Origin: Streptacidiphilus sp. ASG 303
GTDB lineage: Bacteria > Actinomycetota > Actinomycetes > Streptomycetales > Streptomycetaceae
Direction of reading: 5' to 3'
Assembly: GCF_020991365.1 (NCBI RefSeq)
Contig: NZ_JAJLRA010000011.1
Coordinates: 92,154 to 156,153 of the forward strand
Length of the DNA stretch: 64,000 nt
Shown here: in pieces, positions 50,526 through 59,469 of the stretch
Position numbering within the stretch: the first letter of the stretch is position 1
How the letters are laid out: each line of letters starts with the position of its first letter
Made by a program: the position numbers and the translations under genes
The notes under the pieces: model-generated
What the model saw: only the letters and a program-made list of their open reading frames with translations
Databases searched by the model: none
What the model was told of the DNA's origin: nothing

Positions 50526-52367
50526 CTACCGGCCGCCGTCCGCCCCCCGACCGCCGTCCGGCTCCGGACCGCCGATCGGCTCTCCGATGTCGGCGGCCGT
50601 CACCCGCTCCAGGCGGGGCTCGCCGCCCTCTCCCCGCCGGGCCCGTTCCAGCAGCAGCCTTCCGCTGCGGCCCCGCAGGGACAGGGTCATCACCTGGTTG
50701 CCGAAGTAGGGCCCGGCCAGGCGGTCCCAGCGGACCGGGGTGGGGGCGAGCCGGCCGTGCCGGGCCAGCAGCGCGCCGATGCGGCGGGCGGTGCGGCTCC
50801 AGCCGAAGCGGAAGGCCAGCCGGATCGGGGTCGGGACGCTGTTGTGCACCGGCGAGCAGGTGAGCTGCAGGAGCCGGGCCCGGGGCGCCGGGCCGCTCCG
50901 GGGGAACGCCTCGGCGAGGTAGGCGTGGTGCACGTCCCCGGAGAGCACGCAGACGCTCGCCGGCCCGTCGGGGGCGTCGGCCCGTTCGAGGAGCAGGTCG
51001 GCGAGGGCGTCGAAGGAGCGCCGGAAGGCCGCCCAGTGCTCCAGGTCCCCCGCGCGCCGCAGCGGCTCGGACCGGGCCGCCCACCACGGTCCGCGGACGC
51101 CCGCGCACAGGGCCTCGTTCCACGACTCGACGTCGTGGACCGCGGGCGGCAGCAGCCAGGGCAGGGAGGCGCCGACCAGCAGGTGGTCGCACTCCCCGTC
51201 GGCGGCCTGCTCGGCGATCCAGTCCAGCTCCTCCCGGCCGACCATGCCGCGGTCGCCCTCGGTGAGCACCCGGCCCGCCCTGGAGTCGATCATCAGCAGC
51301 CGGGTGCGTCCGAAGTCCCGCCGGTAGCTCCACCGCACCCGGCCCTTGGCCCCCTCCTCGTCGGGCAGGTCCGCCTCGCCGTCCGCCCGGCGGGCGTGGG
51401 CGCGCACCAGCTCCGCGCAGTCGCCCGTGTGGGAGCGGACGGCGGCGTACAGCTCGTCGGCCTCCAGGTCGTCCGGGGCGAGGTTGCCCAGGTGCTGGTA
51501 GATCCAGTACGAAGCCAGGCCGCTGGTCACCCGCTCCGCCCACCAGTCGGTGGCGGCCATGTCGCGGCGCCAGGAGGCGGAGGTGTTCCAGTCGTCGACG
51601 ATGTCGTGGTCGTCGAAGATCATGCAGCTGGGGACGGTGGAGAGCAGCCACCGGATGTCCGGGTCGAGCCAGCTCTCGTAGTAGAGGTGGGTGTACTCCT
51701 CGAAGTCCGCCACCTGGCCGTGCGGGGGCTTCGCCAGGTCGCGGCGGCCCGCCAGCCACGCCTGGGTGGGCTCGGAGGTCTCGTCGGCGTACACCTGGTC
51801 GCCGAGGAGCAGCAGGCCGTCGGGCCAGTCCGCGGTGTCCGGACGGGCGGCGAGGCGCTGCGCCAGGGTGTCCAGCGCGTCGGGGTCGAGCCGGGAGCCG
51901 TCCGTGCTCGGCGGGGAGGCCCAGCGGCAGGAGCCGAAGGAGAGGCGGAGCGGGCGGTCGGCGCCCTCGGGCGGCAGGGTGCGGATCCGGCTGGGAGGCA
52001 GGGCGGAGTCCTCCGGCGGCCAGACCTGCACGCCGTCCAGCTCGACCCGGTAGGTGCTGGTGGTGCCGGGGCGCAGGCCCCGGAGCACGGCGAGGGCGTA
52101 GTGGTGGCCGGCGACCTCCCAGGTGCGGGCGGTCGCGGTCACGGCTCCGGCGGCCGCGCCGCCGGTCCGCGCCCGCTGCCCGGCCGCCTCCTCCGGTCCC
52201 GCCGTCCCCTCCGGTCCCGCCGCTCCCCCGGCCCCGGGGCCCTCCCCGGGCCCGGCCGCCCCGTCCGTGCGGACGGCGACCTCGCAGGGCCCCGCGGTCT
52301 CCACCCACACGGTGGCCGAGTCGCGGTCGACGTACCGCAGCAGCGGCCCCAGGACCAGTCCGGGCAT
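50526..52367 (-). CDS. PhoD-like metallophosphoesterase
   Basis: A 613-residue protein of the alkaline phosphatase D family. An N-terminal beta domain (LGPLLRYVDRDSATVWVET) has an Ala/Gly insertion; the catalytic part shows FGSCRW, LLLGDQVYADE, MIFDDHDIVDDWN and LSGDVHHAYLA metal ligands. No Tat or Sec signal is seen, so it is probably cytoplasmic, unlike secreted PhoD. ATG at 52365-52367 and GTG at 52377-52379 both have acceptable purine-rich sites; I prefer the ATG. The substrate may be a phosphodiester rather than a monoester. Confidence 0.88.
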   Translation of the reverse strand: MPGLVLGPLLRYVDRDSATVWVETAGPCEVAVRTDGAAGPGEGPGAGGAAGPEGTAGPEEAAGQRARTGGAAAGAVTATARTWEVAGHHYALAVLRGLRPGTTSTYRVELDGVQVWPPEDSALPPSRIRTLPPEGADRPLRLSFGSCRWASPPSTDGSRLDPDALDTLAQRLAARPDTADWPDGLLLLGDQVYADETSEPTQAWLAGRRDLAKPPHGQVADFEEYTHLYYESWLDPDIRWLLSTVPSCMIFDDHDIVDDWNTSASWRRDMAATDWWAERVTSGLASYWIYQHLGNLAPDDLEADELYAAVRSHTGDCAELVRAHARRADGEADLPDEEGAKGRVRWSYRRDFGRTRLLMIDSRAGRVLTEGDRGMVGREELDWIAEQAADGECDHLLVGASLPWLLPPAVHDVESWNEALCAGVRGPWWAARSEPLRRAGDLEHWAAFRRSFDALADLLLERADAPDGPASVCVLSGDVHHAYLAEAFPRSGPAPRARLLQLTCSPVHNSVPTPIRLAFRFGWSRTARRIGALLARHGRLAPTPVRWDRLAGPYFGNQVMTLSLRGRSGRLLLERARRGEGGEPRLERVTAADIGEPIGGPEPDGGRGADGGR

Positions 52368-52565
52368 GGGCTCCCCCACCTCTCCTCCTGCGGACCGCCG
52401 CAGCGGCGGTCCGGTCTGCGTGGCGGTCCGAGCGGCTGCCCGCCGTCGGCGGTCGGCATGCCTGCAGCCGGGGAACCGGCGGCGTGGGAACCGGCGGCCG
52501 GCTCCCGGCCCGCCGGGTGCCCGGCAGCCGGGGGGCCGGTGGCCGGGGGGCCGGCGGCCGGGGTG

Positions 52566-53597
52566 TCAGCGGTCGACGATGCGGTCGAAGTGCGTCGTGG
52601 TGTGGCGCAGGGTGGCCCGCAGCTCCTCGCCGACGGTCGGCGGGGCGGTCTCGCCGGGCACGAAGAGGAGGCTGACCTGCATGTGCGGCGGCTCGGCGAA
52701 GGCCGCCTTGCGGCCGGCCCAGGTGAAGGGCGACGGGGTGCGGTTCACGGTGGCGAGCCCCGCGCGGGCGAGGTTCTTGGCCCGCGGAGTGACACCCTGC
52801 ATGTACTTCGGCGCCTCCAGCCCCACGCCGTGGGCGGTGCCGCCAGCCACGACCACCAGGTGGCCGTCGACCGGCGCCTTGAGCTGGCGGTAGCCGTAGC
52901 GGTCGCCCTTGGCCAGCGGGGTGACGTCCAGCACGGTGCCGCGGCAGTCCAGCGCGTCGTGGTCGCCCAGCCAGAGCCGGGTGCCGATACGGGGACGGAA
53001 GTCCAGGCCCGGGTGGAGTCCGCGCAGCCGGCCGATCTCGTCGGCGGACAGGTGGCTGACGTAGACGGCGGGGATCGGCAGTCCGGCGGCGGAGAGCCGC
53101 GTGACCCAGTCCGAGCACTCCTGCACGGGGTCGTAGTCGTCGGGACGGTCCAGCGGCAGGTGCAGGGCGAAGCCCTCCAGCCGCACGTCGTCCAGGGCGG
53201 TGGCCAGCTTGGCCACGTCGTCCTCGCCGATGCCGTGGCGGCGCATGCTGGTCATGCACTCCACCACGGCCCGGCGGCCGACCAGCGCCCGCACCCCGGC
53301 GACACTGCCGACGGTCCGCACCACGCGGCCGGGCAGCGGCACCGGGTCCTCACCGATCCGGTAGGGCGTGAGCACCAGGACGTCGCCGCCGAAGTACTCC
53401 ACGGCCTCGGCCGCCTCGTAGGCGGTGCCGACCGCCAGCATCGGGGCGCCGAGCAGGGTGGCCTCCTCGGCCAGCCGGCGGTTGCCGAAGCCGTAGCCGT
53501 TGCCCTTGGCCACCGGCACGAGGCCGGGGAACGCCTGCAGCACGGACTGCTGGTGGGCGCGCCAGCGGGCGGTTTCCACGTAGAGCGAGAGCGCCAT
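52566..53597 (-). CDS. PLP-dependent alanine-racemase-like protein
   Basis: A 343-residue fold-type III PLP protein. K31 in PVAKGNGYGFG is the Schiff-base lysine of the alanine racemase N-terminal barrel; RHGIGEDD, HLPLD and the barrel pattern follow. The C-terminal part (RIGTRLWLGDHDALDCRGTV, KGDRYGYRQ) resembles the racemase beta domain only weakly, and the usual catalytic Tyr context is not obvious. It lies 63 bases downstream of femX on the same strand, implying a cell-wall amino-acid role. ATG at 53595-53597 has AGGAAGG 9 bases upstream. The racemised substrate, if any, is unknown. Confidence 0.85.
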   Translation of the reverse strand: MALSLYVETARWRAHQQSVLQAFPGLVPVAKGNGYGFGNRRLAEEATLLGAPMLAVGTAYEAAEAVEYFGGDVLVLTPYRIGEDPVPLPGRVVRTVGSVAGVRALVGRRAVVECMTSMRRHGIGEDDVAKLATALDDVRLEGFALHLPLDRPDDYDPVQECSDWVTRLSAAGLPIPAVYVSHLSADEIGRLRGLHPGLDFRPRIGTRLWLGDHDALDCRGTVLDVTPLAKGDRYGYRQLKAPVDGHLVVVAGGTAHGVGLEAPKYMQGVTPRAKNLARAGLATVNRTPSPFTWAGRKAAFAEPPHMQVSLLFVPGETAPPTVGEELRATLRHTTTHFDRIVDR

Positions 53598-53660
53598 CCT
53601 GGTGTGCCTTCCTGCGGTGGAGACGGGGTGCGGGGAGACGGGGTGCGGGACCGCCGGCCG

Positions 53661-54794
53661 TCAGCGGGCGACTGCTCGACTCGTCATATACATGTCGAAG
53701 GCCTTCTGCAAGACCTTGCTCAGCGGGAAGTCCCACTCGCCGAGGTACTCCGCCGCCTGGCCGCCCGTACCCACCTTGAAGCGGATCAGGCCGAAGAGGT
53801 GGTCGTCCTCGTCCAGGGTGTCGCTGATGCCCCGCAGGTCGTAGACGTGGGCGCCCATGGCGTGCGCGTCGCGCATCATCTGCCACTGGACGGCGTTGCT
53901 CGGCTGGACCTCGCGCTTGCGGCTGGTCGAGGCGCCGTAGGAGTACCAGACGTGGCTGCCGGTGCGCAGCATGGTGGTGGCCGCCAGCACCTCCCCCTCG
54001 TGCGAGGCGAGGTAGAGCCTCATGCTGTCGGGGGTCTCGCTGTTCATGGCCTTCCACATGCCCTGGAAGTACGACAGCGGGCGCGGGATGAAGTGGTCCC
54101 GCTCGCCGGTCTCCCGGTAGAGCTCGTGGAAGAGCGGCAGGTCCTCGAAGCGGCCCAGGTGGACCTGGACGCCGGCCTTCTCGCTCTTCTTGATGTTGCG
54201 GCGCCACTGCTGGTTCATGCCCTTGAGCACGTCGTCCATGCTGCGGCCGGCCATCGGGACCTGGAAGACGTAGCGCGGCTGGCCGGCGGAGAAGCCGCCG
54301 CCGTCCTCGTCGTCGTTCTGCAGCCAGCCCATGCGGCGCAGCCGGTCGACGACCTCGAAGGCGCGCGGTTCGTACGCGCTGGCCTCGACGTCGCGCAGCC
54401 GCTTGGCGGTCTTGCCCGCGATGGCCTGCTTGATGGTCTCGGCGTTCCAGCGGCGGATGACCACCGGCGGTCCCATCTTGACCGAGAAGGCCCCCTGCGC
54501 CTTCAGGTGCGCCAGCATCGGCTGCAGCCAGCGCTCCAGGTCCGGGTCGAACCAGTTGATCACCGGGCCCTCGGGCAGGTAGGCCAGGAAGCGCTTGAGC
54601 TTCGGCAGCTGCCGGTACAGCACCAGGCCGACGCCGACGAGGCGGTTCTGCTCGTCGAACCAGCCGATGGACTCAGGACGCCACTCGGCCTTCACGCCGC
54701 CCCACGCGGGCACCTGCATGTGGCTGGCGGAGGGCAGGCTCTGGATGTAGGCCAGGTGCTCCTCGCGGCTGATGGTGCTCAGGCGCAGGCTCAT
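53661..54794 (-). CDS. femX: FemX-type lipid II glycyltransferase
   Basis: A 377-residue FemABX enzyme, built of two GNAT-like domains. Landmarks are SASHMQVPAWGGVKAEW, RFLAYLPEGPVINW, QQWRRNIKKSEKAGV with the connecting helical region, and YGASTSRKREVQPSNAVQWQMM near the second active site. It uses aminoacyl-tRNA to add the first interpeptide residue (glycine in streptomycetes) to lipid II. ATG at 54792-54794 has GAGGAG 11 bases upstream. The racemase-like gene follows; the two likely form an operon. No VanJ/VanK resistance context is present, so housekeeping FemX is favoured. Confidence 0.93.
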   Translation of the reverse strand: MSLRLSTISREEHLAYIQSLPSASHMQVPAWGGVKAEWRPESIGWFDEQNRLVGVGLVLYRQLPKLKRFLAYLPEGPVINWFDPDLERWLQPMLAHLKAQGAFSVKMGPPVVIRRWNAETIKQAIAGKTAKRLRDVEASAYEPRAFEVVDRLRRMGWLQNDDEDGGGFSAGQPRYVFQVPMAGRSMDDVLKGMNQQWRRNIKKSEKAGVQVHLGRFEDLPLFHELYRETGERDHFIPRPLSYFQGMWKAMNSETPDSMRLYLASHEGEVLAATTMLRTGSHVWYSYGASTSRKREVQPSNAVQWQMMRDAHAMGAHVYDLRGISDTLDEDDHLFGLIRFKVGTGGQAAEYLGEWDFPLSKVLQKAFDMYMTSRAVAR

Positions 54795-54917
54795 GGGTCG
54801 CGAGCTCCTCGTGCGGCAATGGTGATCGGTGTGAGCCTACCTGCCGCTGCCCCGGACCCCGTAGGGACGGAGGGGGCTTCTCCGCCGGGCGGGGCAAGCC
54901 CGGCGGCGGGGGGCGGC

Positions 54918-55388
54918 TCAGGGGACGACGGTGACCGGCCAGCGCCCGGCCTTGACCAGTCGCACCGCCACCGAGCCGACGATGCGGTGCCCGGCCCGCT
55001 CGGAGGCGCCGACGACCACGGCGTCCGCCTTCAGCCGGTCGGCCGTCGCCACGATGCCGGTGTAGGGGTCGCCCGGGAAGGTGTGGAACTCCCAGCGGAA
55101 GTGGTCGGGGTCGCCGAAGCGCGCCACCGCCTGCCGGATGTACTGCAGCAGGTCGTCGGCGACCTGCCGGCCGGCCTCCAGGAGCGGGCCGCCCACGCCC
55201 GCGGCCACCGCGGACGCCACCGGCTGGACGTAGACCAGGGCCAGCAGCGCCCCCTGCCGGCGGGCCAGGCCCGCGGCGTAGGCGGCGGCGCGCCAGGAGG
55301 AGTCGGAACCGTCCACCCCGGCCAGGATGGTCTTGGGACCGTCCATGCCGTACTCGAAGCCCTGCCCGCTGCCCGCTGCCTCAGCCAC
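54918..55388 (-). CDS. Universal stress protein (UspA family)
   Basis: A 156-residue single Usp domain: ILAGVDGSDSSWRAAAYAAGLARRQGA, then ADAVVVGASERAGHRIVGSVAVRLVKAGRWPVTVVP. The ATP-binding consensus G-2x-G-9x-G-S/T is altered (GASERAGHRIVGSV), so nucleotide binding is uncertain. GTG at 55386-55388 lies six bases after TAGGCT and has no ribosome-binding site, so the message is probably leaderless. Confidence 0.9.
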   Translation of the reverse strand: MAEAAGSGQGFEYGMDGPKTILAGVDGSDSSWRAAAYAAGLARRQGALLALVYVQPVASAVAAGVGGPLLEAGRQVADDLLQYIRQAVARFGDPDHFRWEFHTFPGDPYTGIVATADRLKADAVVVGASERAGHRIVGSVAVRLVKAGRWPVTVVP

Positions 55389-55394
55389 GGGCCG

Positions 55395-55400
55395 AGCCTA
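55395..55400 (-). promoter_or_regulatory. -10 hexamer of leaderless usp promoter
   Basis: TAGGCT on the minus strand, followed by six bases and the GTG. Confidence 0.55.
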
Positions 55401-55435
55401 CCCGCGCGGGGGCCGCCGCACGGCACCGCACGGCC

Positions 55436-55470
55436 CCGGCACCGGCACCGGCACCGGCACCGGCACCGGA
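55436..55470. repeat. Hexanucleotide tandem repeat
   Basis: CCGGCA-type units are repeated about six times. It lies between the usp promoter and the tetR 3' end. Farther on, gcgcggccggtcaggcgg occurs twice (about 55597 and 55625), the second copy containing the tetR stop codon. Confidence 0.8.
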
Positions 55471-55632
55471 CGGTCCATGCACCGCGGGACGTCCGCCGCT
55501 CCGGCCGGGGTCGCGGCGGGGTCACGGCGGGGGCGGTCGGGCGGCGCGGGCAGGCGGCGCACGCGGACAGGCGGGTCGGCGGACAGTCGGGCCGGCGGCG
55601 CGGCCGGTCAGGCGGACAGTCGGCGCGGCCGG

Positions 55633-56265
55633 TCAGGCGGTCCGGCCGTCCGGGCCGGACCGCCGGGCGCGGCGCGGGCGGTACTCGACCAGGGTGAGGG
55701 CGAGGGAGACGTACCGCTCGACGAGGTCGTCGACGGTCAGCTCGCCGTCGGGCCGGTACCACTGGGCGACGGCGTTGCACATGGCGATGACCGCCCGGCG
55801 GGCGTCGTCGGGGTACGGGGTGAGGAAGAGCGCGCGGGCCCGTCCGTCCTCGACCACGTCCTGGAACATCCGGGTGGCCTCGGCCCGCCTGCGGTGGAAG
55901 TGCGCCCGCTGCTCGTCGTTGAGGCTGCGGTCCTCGGTCAGCTCGACGGCGCTGCGGTCGCGCTGGCCGGCCCGGAAGCGGACGGTGGCCTCGACCAGCG
56001 CCTCCAGCCGCTCGGCCGGGTCGTCGCCCGCCCCGGCGAGGGCCGTGTCGCAGGCGCGGCGGTAGCGGTCCATGCCCTCGTCGAGCAGCGCGTGGAGCAG
56101 TTCCTGCTTGCCGCCGTAATAGTGGTACAGCGCGGAGAGGCTGACCCCGGCGCGCTGGGCGATGTCGCGGATGGAGGTGGAGCCGTACCCGCGCTCTGCG
56201 AACTCCTGGCGGGCGGCCTCCAGCAGGGCCCGGTGGCCCGCGGGCCGCAGGGTGTCGAGGTCCAT
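55633..56265 (-). CDS. TetR-family regulator
   Basis: A 210-residue repressor. The N-terminal HTH is canonical (LLEAARQEFAERGYGSTSIRDIAQRAGVSLSALYHYYGGKQELL), and the C-terminal helical ligand domain resembles TetR_C of fatty-acid/acyl-CoA regulators (RAHFHRRRAEATRMFQDVVEDG). It is divergent from the acyl-CoA dehydrogenase gene, with operator-like sequences between them, so it probably represses that operon and itself in response to an acyl-CoA. ATG at 56263-56265; the GAACGTTC palindrome sits about 35 bases upstream. Confidence 0.92.
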   Translation of the reverse strand: MDLDTLRPAGHRALLEAARQEFAERGYGSTSIRDIAQRAGVSLSALYHYYGGKQELLHALLDEGMDRYRRACDTALAGAGDDPAERLEALVEATVRFRAGQRDRSAVELTEDRSLNDEQRAHFHRRRAEATRMFQDVVEDGRARALFLTPYPDDARRAVIAMCNAVAQWYRPDGELTVDDLVERYVSLALTLVEYRPRRARRSGPDGRTA

Positions 56266-56299
56266 GGGCGCTTCCCGTCCCCGAGGTCGACAGCTGATC

Positions 56300-56382
56300 G
56301 AACGTTCAGCATTCTAGGCGAGAAGAGGGCAGGGAGGGCTCTGGACAGCCCCAGGACCGATGGTTAGCTTAACAAGCGTTCG
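56300..56382. promoter_or_regulatory. Divergent tetR/acyl-CoA dehydrogenase promoters and operators
   Basis: Minus strand: TAGAAT (56311-56316) is the tetR -10, with the palindrome GAACGTTC (56300-56307) just downstream. Plus strand: TGGACA (56342-56347), 17 bases, TAGCTT (56365-56370); GTTA-GCT-TAAC (56363-56373) overlaps this -10, and AGCGTTCG (56375-56382) repeats a half of the first palindrome. Binding at these sites would explain joint repression. Confidence 0.6.
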
Positions 56383-56403
56383 ACCACCAGAAGGGACCAC
56401 GTC

Positions 56404-57561
56404 GTGCGCCGCACCGTTTTCAGCGAGGACCACGAGGCTTTCCGGGCGACCGTCCGCGAGTTCATCGCCAAGGAGGTCGTGCCGGTCTACCCGGAGTGGG
56501 AGAAGGCCGGCCACGCGCCGCGCGACTTCTACCGCAGGCTGGGCGAGCTCGGCGTCTTCGGCATCGAGGTGCCGGAGGAGTACGGCGGCGCGGGCATGGG
56601 CGGCTTCAAGTACCAGGCCGTGGTCACCGAGGAGACGATGCGCGCCGGGGTGAGCCTCGGCAGCGCGGGCGTCCACACCGGCCTGGTGCTGCCCTACATC
56701 CTGGAGTACGGCAGCGAGGACCAGAAGAAGCGCTGGCTGCCCGGCTTCGTCTCCGGCGAGATCATGACCGCCATCGCCATGACCGAGCCCGGGACCGGCT
56801 CGGACCTCGCGGGCATCACCACCCGCGCCGAGCTCTCCGCCGACGGCACCCACTACGTCCTCAACGGCGCCAAGACCTTCATCACCGGCGGCGTGCAGGC
56901 CGACCTGATGCTGGTGGTCTGCCGCACCTCCCCCGCCGGCCCCGAGGACCGGCGCGGCGGCCTGTCGATCCTCTGCGTGGACACGAGGTCCCCCGGCTAC
57001 GCGGTGGGCCGCAAGCTGGAGAAGATCGGCCTGCGGACCTCCGACACCGCGGAGCTGTCCTTCACCGACGTCCGCGTCCCGGTGGAGAACCTGCTGGGCG
57101 AGGAGGGCCGCGCCTTCTCCTACCTCACCCGCAACCTGGTCCAGGAGCGGCTGGCCATCGCGGTGGGCGGCTACGCCTCGGCGCAGGCCGCGGTCGGCTT
57201 CGCCGTGCAGTACGTCAAGGACCGGCAGGTCTTCGGCCGCACGGTGGCCGAGTTCCAGAACACCAAGTTCGTGCTGGCCGAGTGCGCCGCCGAGGTCGAG
57301 GCCGCCCAGTCGATGGTCGACCGCGCCCTGGAGCTGCACGAGACCGGCGAGCTGACCCCGGCCGACGCCGCCAAGCTGAAGCTGTTCTGCACCGAGGTGT
57401 CCGCGCGGGTGGTCGACAAGTGCCTGCAGCTGCACGGCGGGTACGGCTACATCCTGGAGTACCCCATCGCGCGGCTATACACGGACGCCCGGGTGACCCG
57501 CATCTACGGCGGCACCAGCGAGGTCATGAAGACCGTCATCGCCAAGTCCCTCGGCCTGTAG
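56404..57561 (+). CDS. Acyl-CoA dehydrogenase, long-chain type
   Basis: A 385-residue flavoenzyme. AMTEPGTGSDLAG (FAD/substrate loop), NGAKTFITGG and RDRQVFGR-like KDRQVFGRTVAEFQ are typical. The segment RIYGGTSEVMK has Gly where medium-chain enzymes have the catalytic Glu; E248 in LVQERLAIA is instead placed like the base of long-chain and isovaleryl-CoA dehydrogenases. It introduces the first double bond in beta-oxidation. GTG at 56404 has GAAGGGA 7 bases upstream. A thiolase gene follows 30 bases later in the same operon. Confidence 0.94.
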   Translation: MRRTVFSEDHEAFRATVREFIAKEVVPVYPEWEKAGHAPRDFYRRLGELGVFGIEVPEEYGGAGMGGFKYQAVVTEETMRAGVSLGSAGVHTGLVLPYILEYGSEDQKKRWLPGFVSGEIMTAIAMTEPGTGSDLAGITTRAELSADGTHYVLNGAKTFITGGVQADLMLVVCRTSPAGPEDRRGGLSILCVDTRSPGYAVGRKLEKIGLRTSDTAELSFTDVRVPVENLLGEEGRAFSYLTRNLVQERLAIAVGGYASAQAAVGFAVQYVKDRQVFGRTVAEFQNTKFVLAECAAEVEAAQSMVDRALELHETGELTPADAAKLKLFCTEVSARVVDKCLQLHGGYGYILEYPIARLYTDARVTRIYGGTSEVMKTVIAKSLGL

Positions 57562-57591
57562 GCCGCGGGGAACCCACGAGGAGGACCCCTG

Positions 57592-58758
57592 ATGCGCGAC
57601 GCAGTGATCGTCGACGCCGTGCGCACCCCGGTCGGCCGGCGCGGCGGCGCCCTGGCCGGGATCCACCCCGCCGACCTCTCGGCCCACGTGCTGAACGCCC
57701 TCGCCGCCCGCACCGGGCTCGACCCGGCACTGGTCGACGACGTGGTCTGGGGCTGCGTCTCCCAGGTCGGCGAGCAGACGGCCTGCATCGGCCGGTACGC
57801 GGTGCTCGCCGCCGGCTGGCCGGAGGAGGTGCCGGGCGTCACCGTGGACCGGCAGTGCGGCTCCTCGCAGCAGGCGGTGCACCAGGCGGCGGCCGGGGTG
57901 GTCTCCGGCCAGTACGACATCGCGGTCGCCGGCGGCGTGGAGTCGATGACCCGGGTGCCGATGGGCTCCTCCTGGGGCGGCGGCGCCGTCGGGGAGCCGT
58001 ACGGGCCGCTGGCACGGGCCCGGTACGGGGGCGTCGAGTTCAACCAGGGCGTCGGCGCCGAGATGATCGCCGAGGAGTACGGGCTGGGCCGCGCCGAGCT
58101 GGACGCGTACGCCCTGGAGTCGCACGCCCGGGCCGCCCGTGCGATCGACGAGGGGTTCTTCCGGGACCAGACCGCGCCCGTGCCGGTCGCCGGCCCGGAC
58201 GGCGAGGAGCGCCTCTTCACCACCGACGAGGGCGTGCGGCGCGGCTCCACCCCGGAGCAGCTGGCCGGGTTGAGGACCCCGTTCCGCGCGGACGGGGTGG
58301 TCTCGGCCGGGAACGCCTCGCAGATCTCCGACGGCGCGGCCGCGCTGCTGGTCACCACGGGTGAGATCGCGGCCCGCCACGGCTGGCGGCCGATCGCGCG
58401 GGTGCACACGGCGACGGTGGTCGGCACCGACCCGGTGACGATGCTCAAGGGGCCAATACCGGCGACCGCGAAGGTCCTCAAGCGGGCGGGGCTGTCGCTG
58501 GGCGACATCGGGGCGTTCGAGGTCAACGAGGCGTTCGCCTCGGTGGCGCTCGCGTGGCGGAAGGAGACCGGGGCGGACCCGGCACTGCTCAACCCGCACG
58601 GCGGCGCGATCGCCCTGGGGCACCCGCTGGGCGGCTCCGGCGCCCGGCTGATGACGACCCTGGTGCACCACATGCGGGACAACGGCGTGCGCTACGGCCT
58701 GCAGACCATGTGCGAGGGCGGCGGGATGGCCAACGCCACCGTCCTCGAGCTGCTCTGA
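57592..58758 (+). CDS. Acetyl-CoA acyltransferase (thiolase)
   Basis: A 388-residue thiolase. C89 in DRQCGSSQQA is the nucleophile; NPHGGAIALGHPLGGSGARL carries the catalytic His and CEGGGMANA the second Cys; EVNEAFASVAL is also present. It cleaves 3-ketoacyl-CoA or condenses acetyl-CoA. ATG at 57592 has GAGGAGGA upstream. With the preceding dehydrogenase it supplies the first and last steps of a beta-oxidation cycle, and hydratase/3-hydroxyacyl-CoA dehydrogenase must be encoded elsewhere. Confidence 0.95.
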   Translation: MRDAVIVDAVRTPVGRRGGALAGIHPADLSAHVLNALAARTGLDPALVDDVVWGCVSQVGEQTACIGRYAVLAAGWPEEVPGVTVDRQCGSSQQAVHQAAAGVVSGQYDIAVAGGVESMTRVPMGSSWGGGAVGEPYGPLARARYGGVEFNQGVGAEMIAEEYGLGRAELDAYALESHARAARAIDEGFFRDQTAPVPVAGPDGEERLFTTDEGVRRGSTPEQLAGLRTPFRADGVVSAGNASQISDGAAALLVTTGEIAARHGWRPIARVHTATVVGTDPVTMLKGPIPATAKVLKRAGLSLGDIGAFEVNEAFASVALAWRKETGADPALLNPHGGAIALGHPLGGSGARLMTTLVHHMRDNGVRYGLQTMCEGGGMANATVLELL

Positions 58759-58828
58759 CGGCACCGGGGCCCGTCCCCGCGCCGCGTCCGGCCCCGGCCG
58801 GGCGCGGCATCGGCCCCCTCGGGCGGTG

Positions 58829-59437
58829 TCAGCCCTCCCCGGGCGGCTCGGCGGCCTCGTCGGGGGCGGCCGTCCGGGCCGCCCCGTCCGTCCGGGCCGC
58901 CCTGTCCGTCCGGGCCGCCGTCCCGGCACCGGCCGCCGTCCCCGCCCGGGCCGCCTTCCCTGTCCTCGGCCCGGTCTCCGCCCCGACGGCCAGCGCGGCG
59001 GCGTCCAGCCCGCGGGTGAGCGCGTCGAGGCGCGTCCGCAGGTCGGCGATCTCCTCGAGGCTCATCCCGGTGGCGGAGGCGATCCGCAGCGGCACCTCGC
59101 AGGCCCGGTCGCGCAGGGCGTCCCCCGCCGCGGTGGGGGTGACCGTGACGGACCGCTCGTCCTCCGGGCTGCGGCGGCGCTCCACGAGGCCGGCCGCCTC
59201 CAGCCGCTTGAGCAGCGGCGAGAGGGTTCCCGAGTCCAGCCGGAGGGCCTCGCCGAGGCCCTTGACGGTGGTCCCGCCGTGCTCCCAGAGCACCATCATC
59301 ACCAGGTACTGGGAATAGGTGAGGCCGAGGTCCCTGAGCAGGACGCGGTAGACGGCGCCGAAGGCGCGGTCGGCGGCGTTCAGGGCGAAGCAGACCTGGT
59401 TGTCGAGCCGCAGGGCTTCCTCGTGCTTGGTCCTCAT
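58829..59437 (-). CDS. ohrR: OhrR-type MarR regulator with low-complexity tail
   Basis: A 202-residue peroxide-sensing repressor. C16 in RLDNQVCFALNAADRAF is the conserved OhrR redox cysteine, followed by LGLTYSQYLVMMVLWEHGG and the winged helix (LGEALRLDSGTLSPLLKRLEAAGLVERRRSPEDERSV). Oxidation of C16 by organic hydroperoxides should release DNA and derepress ohr, transcribed divergently. The last ~55 residues are an Ala/Arg/Thr/Gly repeat tail absent from usual OhrR (~150 residues), encoded by short repeats. ATG at 59435-59437 has GGAGG nearby. Confidence 0.92.
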   Translation of the reverse strand: MRTKHEEALRLDNQVCFALNAADRAFGAVYRVLLRDLGLTYSQYLVMMVLWEHGGTTVKGLGEALRLDSGTLSPLLKRLEAAGLVERRRSPEDERSVTVTPTAAGDALRDRACEVPLRIASATGMSLEEIADLRTRLDALTRGLDAAALAVGAETGPRTGKAARAGTAAGAGTAARTDRAARTDGAARTAAPDEAAEPPGEG

Positions 59438-59469
59438 GCCTCCAGGGTAACGGCCTGCAGCGCGCCATC

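Noticed and set aside
55436-55640. Repeat-rich spacer as a CRISPR array
   Set aside because: The units are 6-mers and two 18-base copies without unique spacers, and no cas genes are present.
47640-55697. An uninterrupted 8-kb open frame on the plus strand
   Set aside because: It is antisense to hrdD, the aldolase, PhoD, racemase-like, FemX and usp genes, all with clear family motifs. High G+C removes stop codons from such shadow frames.
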